In this document: positions 59,957 to 64,000 of the stretch, in pieces | Layout of the letters: each line of letters begins with the position of its first letter | Position numbering within the stretch: the stretch's first letter is position 1 | NCBI RefSeq assembly: GCF_014836845.1 | Contig: NZ_JACSQA010000004.1 | Location: forward strand, 84,774-148,773 | Direction: 5' to 3' | DNA length: 64,000 nt | DNA from: Ureibacillus galli | GTDB taxonomy: Bacteria; Bacillota; Bacilli; Bacillales_A; Planococcaceae | Made by a program: the position numbers and the translations under genes | The notes under the pieces: generated by a model | Database searches by the model: none | What the model was told of the DNA's origin: nothing | What the model saw: the letters and a program-made list of their open reading frames with translations, nothing else

Positions 59957-60802
59957 ATGTCAGAACATGAAATAATTAATGCCTTTCTTAAAGTAGCTCC
60001 TTTATTAAATGACCTAATCCAAGACGATATTACGGTAGGGATTTATGATACTGAAAAACTTCTTTTAAATATCCCTGGAAAAACATTCTCGTTAAATGTA
60101 ACCCCTGGTGATCCATTAGTAGAAGGGGATATTGTAACAGATGCAATTCGAAAAAACACGAGTTTATCGGCCATTGTCCCGAAAGAGTTATTCGGGTTCC
60201 CATTAGTTGCTCGTGCGATTCCATTGCGGGATCGGAACGGGAAAGTCATCGGTGGAGTAGGTATCGGTACAAGTTTAGAAAAAGCGAACAAGCTATTTGA
60301 AATGGCCGAAAGCTTCTCTGCCATTGTTGAACAAACGGCTGCATCGATTGAAGGCATTAGCGATTCCGTTAGCCAACTATCCGGTCGTGTAACAGACATT
60401 ACGGGACAAATGAAAGACGTTAGCTCAAGTGCCGTACAAATAAGTGAAATCTCTTCCGTTGTAAAAGGAATTTCTGACCAAAGTAACTTGTTAGGATTAA
60501 ATGCGGCCATTGAAGCAGCGAGAGCAGGGGAAGTCGGTAAAGGCTTTTCCGTTGTAGCCGACGAAATTCGTAAACTTGCTACCTATTCAAAGGAAAATGT
60601 AAATCAAATTAACGTCATTACAAAAGATATCCACGAACTTTTAACAACGTTGAATCAAGCCTTTTCCGAGATTAATTCATTAACAGATACTCAATCAGGC
60701 TCAATTCAAGAATTTTCCGCTACGATTCAAGAAATTAATAGAAAAGCGCTAGAACTAGCCCAATTAGCAGAAGAATCTCTATATGGAGATAGTAAGAAGT
60801 AA
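59957..60802 (+). CDS. yfmS: Soluble methyl-accepting chemotaxis-type receptor (YfmS)
   Basis: The 281-aa protein has no membrane helix. An N-terminal ~115-residue sensor ([40 protein letters not shown]) precedes the receptor hairpin with the invariant tip [18 protein letters not shown] near residue 190. B. subtilis YfmS (286 aa) is a cytosolic chemoreceptor encoded beside YfmT. Co-transcription with the dehydrogenase suggests sensing of its substrate or product, an inference. Confidence 0.92.
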   Translation: MSEHEIINAFLKVAPLLNDLIQDDITVGIYDTEKLLLNIPGKTFSLNVTPGDPLVEGDIVTDAIRKNTSLSAIVPKELFGFPLVARAIPLRDRNGKVIGGVGIGTSLEKANKLFEMAESFSAIVEQTAASIEGISDSVSQLSGRVTDITGQMKDVSSSAVQISEISSVVKGISDQSNLLGLNAAIEAARAGEVGKGFSVVADEIRKLATYSKENVNQINVITKDIHELLTTLNQAFSEINSLTDTQSGSIQEFSATIQEINRKALELAQLAEESLYGDSKK

Positions 60803-60815
60803 ATGCAAATATTAG

Positions 60816-60856
60816 CCCATAAACATTCATGCGATGGAATGTTTATGGGTTTTTGA
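60816..60856 (+). terminator. Rho-independent terminator of yfmTS
   Basis: CCCATAAACATTC atgcgatg GAATGTTTATGGG followed by TTTTTG. Confidence 0.95.
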
Positions 60857-61028
60857 AAAACCTATTTGTTATTCTTTTACATAAAAATAAAAGTATTAAA
60901 AAAATCACTGAACTAATTAAGGAATAATTAGTTCAGTCATGATAGTTTTATTAAAATGTCAACTTTATATTAAAGCTAGGTTATATCATATTTTTTGATT
61001 AGGCTTCCTTATTAGTTATTTTAAAATA

Positions 61029-61676
61029 CTACATACCAAATTTAAAAGAAGAAGGTGGGGAACAGGGAATACTCGTAGGTACCCATTGGTCACATTCTAA
61101 GCATTCATAATAAATCCCATTAGGAAAGCATGACACTCCTCCGATTGGATATGGTCTTCCGTATGGATCAACACAATAGTCACAAACATTAGAATTGTAT
61201 TGACCGAAATTTATTAATCTACTACATGTACTAGGATTACAAATATAGCCTGAGTATGACTTACAATCACCCGCTTCACAGATATAATCTACATGATCTT
61301 CAAAGAATTTCATACTGATGCCTAAGTAACCAAACAGTTTACGAAATTGTTCAAATGACAATGAATTTCCAATAACTTGATAGTTTGCACTGACAAAACC
61401 ACCATCTGCATGGAAAAGAAGTTCTTTCCCAAAATGATTTAATAATTCTAAGTCTATATGTAGAGGATTTTCCTTTACAAAATTTCTCCAATCAGTAAAA
61501 GTACGGATTAACTTTTTAGAACCACTCGCTAATAAAGTAAGATACTGAAATGGCGTATCTGCTGGGATGAAATCTAACTCTACAATGGGTTTCCTTTGAT
61601 TATTATTGGGAAACTTATATGCACAGGGCAACACGGAATTATTGTATGGAAAGTTAGAAGCAAAGTTATAATACAT
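61029..61676 (-). CDS. Cys-rich hypothetical protein
   Basis: The 215-aa protein has an N-terminal half without cysteines past residue 20 and a C-terminal ~80 residues with about 12 cysteines (DYICEAGDCKSYSGYICNPS, CSRLINFGQ, VCDYCVDPYGRPYPIGGVSC, YYECLECDQW). No signal peptide or lipobox is visible. I chose ATG 61676 because GGAGG lies upstream; the ATG at 61694 overlaps that site. Cys clustering suggests metal binding or disulfide cross-linking, as in spore-surface proteins; the family is not recognised. Confidence 0.65.
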   Translation of the reverse strand: MYYNFASNFPYNNSVLPCAYKFPNNNQRKPIVELDFIPADTPFQYLTLLASGSKKLIRTFTDWRNFVKENPLHIDLELLNHFGKELLFHADGGFVSANYQVIGNSLSFEQFRKLFGYLGISMKFFEDHVDYICEAGDCKSYSGYICNPSTCSRLINFGQYNSNVCDYCVDPYGRPYPIGGVSCFPNGIYYECLECDQWVPTSIPCSPPSSFKFGM

Positions 61677-61734
61677 TTGAAAATGAACCTCCATAAAAGA
61701 TATTCTAGTAAACTGTTTTACTTTAAAAATGTAT

Positions 61735-62091
61735 TTATTGATGAATAATATAATTATAAATATTCCTCATAGGTATATATCTATATTGTAAGAACCATTG
61801 ATCTATATAAATCCACACACATCCGTAAACATTCGATTCGTCAACACTTTTAACGTACATCCAACCTTCTCCAGTATTTTCTGTCCAGAAATATGTCCAT
61901 TTTCCTATACATGCACTTAAGGTTTGTGGATTAATTATTTGGTCGTTGATAGGTGGTGTAGGAGTATAAGACGGTGGAAACCCGACTCCTTGACAAGGAT
62001 TATATTGATATCTGATAGGAATATCTACAGTATGGTAATTGCTATCAACCCCCTGAGGCGAGGATGTTCGATAAGAAGAGTAATAAACCAT
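61735..62091 (-). CDS. Tyr/Pro-rich hypothetical protein
   Basis: The 118-aa product starts at ATG 62091 with AGGAGG seven bases upstream. The first half is Tyr/Ser/Pro-rich (VYYSSYRTSSPQGVDSNYHT, GVGFPPSYTPTPPIND); the second is a compact aromatic domain (CIGKWTYFWTENTGEGWMYV, VYGCVWIYIDQWFLQYRYIP). It lies 58 bases before the Cys-rich gene, same strand, probably one operon. A spore-coat-type role is plausible from composition only. Confidence 0.6.
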   Translation of the reverse strand: MVYYSSYRTSSPQGVDSNYHTVDIPIRYQYNPCQGVGFPPSYTPTPPINDQIINPQTLSACIGKWTYFWTENTGEGWMYVKSVDESNVYGCVWIYIDQWFLQYRYIPMRNIYNYIIHQ

Positions 62092-62224
62092 TATCTTACC
62101 TCCTTTTATTAACAATCCGTAGTATTGTATTCATGATATTTTTAAGTGAAACTTGTCTTGATTAAAAAGACTAACTAAGTCCTTTTGAATTTATTTCAAA
62201 GAAAATCAATAATAACTTAAACAA

Positions 62225-62258
62225 GAAAAAACCCCGTCCTAAATTTAGAACGGGGTAC
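62225..62258 (-). terminator. Terminator of the MHS transporter gene
   Basis: ACCCCGTTCTAAATTTAGGACGGGGT followed by a T-run on the minus strand. Confidence 0.9.
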
Positions 62259-62265
62259 CATCATT

Positions 62266-63744
62266 TTACTTTCCATCTTCCGAGCGATTTTCAATACGCT
62301 CTTCAATTTCTTTCCTTTCATCGTGCCACCATAATGCTTCTTCCGGTTCTTGTAAAATTTCTTTTATTTCCTTTTTTTCTTCCACTGCAGGCGGTGAACC
62401 TCGGAGCGCTTTTCCCGCAGTTTCTTTTAGAAAGATCGTTACAACAATAATTCCGACAATCGATGCAAAAATAAGATAATAAGCAGGGATCATTTCATTC
62501 ATCGTTTTACTAATTAACCAAGATACAAGTAAAGGGGTCGTCCCACCGAACAAGGATGCAGAAATATTAAATGTAATCGCCAGTGCCCCGTTTCGCACAT
62601 TCGTAAAAAATAGGGAAGGTAATAGCGAAGGCATTGTTCCCTGAAAAGAAGCGGAAAATATTCCAAGAATCATTAATCCTAAAAATACAAGTATCGTGTT
62701 ATCACTAGCGATCAAATGAAAAGCAGGTATACTTAAAACGATTAACCCAATTAAACCGCCTTGAATGATTTTCTTTGCTCCAATTCGGTCACTAAAATAA
62801 CCCATTAACAGAACAATTGGAATCATAATGACCATTACAATAACAATTAATAAAAGTCCTTCCGTTTCTCCATAGCCAAGAACAGCGGTTAAGTGGGATG
62901 GCATATAAGATAAAACGGTGTAATTTACTACAATGTAAAAGAAGACAACAAACATACCGATTAGGATTGCTCTCCAATGGTACTTTAAAATATCCTTTAC
63001 GGAAACATCATCATCTTCTTCTGATTTTTCTTCCTTCATTGCCTCGAAAGCAGGCGTTTCTTCTAAATTATTTCGTAAATAAAAACCAATTAACCCAATT
63101 GGGGCCGATAAGAAAAAGGGAATACGCCAACCCCAATCTAACATCGTTTCCTGTCCTAAAATATAGGTTAGTAAAGTAACTAGACCAGCTCCGGCGATAT
63201 AGCCAACTAATGTACCAACCTCAAGAGCACTAGACATAAATCCTCTTTTTTTATCGGGAGTGGATTCGGCAATGAACGTCATCGCACCCGAATATTCTCC
63301 CCCTGACGAAAAGCCTTGAACTAAACGAGCAATGAGTAGGAGCACAGTGGCAGTGTAGCCAATCGATGCATGGCTCGGGATTAAACCAATACTTAACGTG
63401 GCTAGAGCCATCATGATTAAGGTGATTGCTAATACTTTTTTACGGCCTAACCGATCCCCAAGCATCCCAAAGAAAATGCCACCAAGTGGGCGGGCAATAA
63501 AGGCAACCGCAAATGTTGCAAAAGAAAATACTAATTGCATAGGACCACTGACATTAGGGAAAAATACTTGTCCAATTGTAGCAGCTAGATAAGAGTAAAT
63601 TCCAAAATCAAACCATTCCATCCCATTACCAACAGCAGTTGCCACTACCGCCTTACGAGCGGAACCTGTGTCAACAATGGTGATTTCTTCTTTCTTCAAC
63701 TTTGGTTTCGATTTTTGGCTATGTTCGTTTTTGTTATCAGCCAA
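62266..63744 (-). CDS. MFS transporter, metabolite:H+ symporter (MHS/ProP-like)
   Basis: The 492-aa protein has 12 membrane helices and MHS signatures: GNGMEWFDFGIYSYLAATIG at residues ~38-57, RPLGGIFFGMLGDRLGRKKV, GFSSGGEYSGAMTFIAEST and PDKKRGF. It takes up a small metabolite (betaine, proline or a dicarboxylate are typical) with protons. The start is TTG with AAGGAGG eight bases upstream. N- and C-terminal tails are charged and may regulate. The substrate is not determined. Confidence 0.92.
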   Translation of the reverse strand: MADNKNEHSQKSKPKLKKEEITIVDTGSARKAVVATAVGNGMEWFDFGIYSYLAATIGQVFFPNVSGPMQLVFSFATFAVAFIARPLGGIFFGMLGDRLGRKKVLAITLIMMALATLSIGLIPSHASIGYTATVLLLIARLVQGFSSGGEYSGAMTFIAESTPDKKRGFMSSALEVGTLVGYIAGAGLVTLLTYILGQETMLDWGWRIPFFLSAPIGLIGFYLRNNLEETPAFEAMKEEKSEEDDDVSVKDILKYHWRAILIGMFVVFFYIVVNYTVLSYMPSHLTAVLGYGETEGLLLIVIVMVIMIPIVLLMGYFSDRIGAKKIIQGGLIGLIVLSIPAFHLIASDNTILVFLGLMILGIFSASFQGTMPSLLPSLFFTNVRNGALAITFNISASLFGGTTPLLVSWLISKTMNEMIPAYYLIFASIVGIIVVTIFLKETAGKALRGSPPAVEEKKEIKEILQEPEEALWWHDERKEIEERIENRSEDGK

Positions 63745-63930
63745 TCGAAAAGCCTCCTTGTTGATTAATTGTTGCTATGTCTTAAATTGTCCAAAATTTA
63801 TTTATTTATATCTTTTTAATGTTTTTTTGGGCTAACAACATTAGATTTTTAACCGAGAAGTCATTTTCTTTAAAGTAAAAACTTTTGAAAACCTCAGTTT
63901 ACATAAAAAAAGACGCTTTCCTTATTTTGA

Positions 63931-64000
63931 TGTGACCCCTAAAAGTTAGACACGTTAAAGTCGATTAGGCAGCTTGGATAAAACGAGTTCGGTATTGCAC
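63931..64000 (-). mobile_element. IS3-family element, terminal part
   Basis: TGTGACCCCTAAAAGTTAGACACG (first 24 bases here) has the TG start and the CCCTAAAAGTTAGACA core typical of IS150-group IS3 terminal repeats. The inside strand carries the end of a transposase frame. The rest lies beyond the window. Confidence 0.75.
63965..64000 (-). CDS. IS3-family transposase OrfB, C-terminal end
   Basis: Read on the minus strand, the last codons give VQYRTRFIQAA and stop, the usual end of IS150-type OrfB integrase-core transposases. Only 11 codons are inside the window. Confidence 0.75.
   Translation of the reverse strand: MQYRTRFIQAA

Overview
The window reads as a chromosomal segment of a low-GC, spore-forming Firmicute of the Bacillaceae type. 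The pointers are near-universal strong Shine-Dalgarno sequences, frequent TTG and GTG starts, Rho-independent terminators after most units, and Bacillus-type genes: tenA-ykoEDC, kimA with a c-di-AMP riboswitch, a ycnK-like copper repressor, rocB, mqo, yfmT-yfmS and a SpoIIP-family protein. No rRNA, tRNA, CRISPR array or integrase gene was seen.

Layout. 1-9.8 kb: tail of a MocR-type regulator, a divergent TetR/DHA2 efflux pair with a candidate operator, a decayed small gene next to a relic of a TPP-riboswitch 3' half, a TerC-family Mn exporter, then a TPP-riboswitch-controlled thiamine salvage/uptake operon (tenA, ykoE, ykoD, ykoC) in which ykoD is broken by one in-frame TAA. 9.9-20 kb: DinB and WYL regulator pair, a repeat-rich FNPY protein, a membrane-stress-like operon (lipoprotein, DUF350, unknown, glutathionylspermidine-synthase-like ATP-grasp, K+ channel), and a ycnK-like copper repressor with a PepSY membrane protein and a His-tailed lipoprotein. 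20-24 kb: two back-to-back c-di-AMP riboswitches, one reading towards kimA and one towards a DUF2294 gene. 25-27 kb: an ECF sigma factor with an anti-sigma-like protein that carries a SpoIIP cell-wall hydrolase domain, then a complete type I toxin-antitoxin locus (30-aa Hol_Tox-type peptide plus antisense RNA). 27-36 kb: housekeeping and small membrane proteins, two Lrp/AsnC regulators, an old-yellow-enzyme reductase and GNAT/DinB enzymes.

36.3-50 kb is an accessory region. It starts with a phage- or plasmid-type replication module (two tandem ORF6N proteins, a DnaD-like initiator, a DnaB-like helicase). It continues with a NERD nuclease-like gene and an AT-rich four-gene cluster: a GHKL (paraMORC-like) ATPase, two proteins I cannot assign, and a DUF262/DUF1524 GmrSD-type HNH nuclease. 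It ends with a type II restriction endonuclease converging on an XRE-fused cytosine-5 methyltransferase. The four-gene cluster is the best candidate for an undescribed anti-phage system; a 17-bp direct repeat brackets it.

50-64 kb returns to core metabolism: NUDIX, rocB, HIT, PP2C and GNAT genes, a frameshifted DUF5412 gene, mqo, an aldehyde dehydrogenase and soluble chemoreceptor pair (yfmT-yfmS) behind a good sigma-D promoter match, two unusual aromatic/Cys-rich proteins, an MHS-type MFS transporter, and the end of an IS3-family element running off the right edge.
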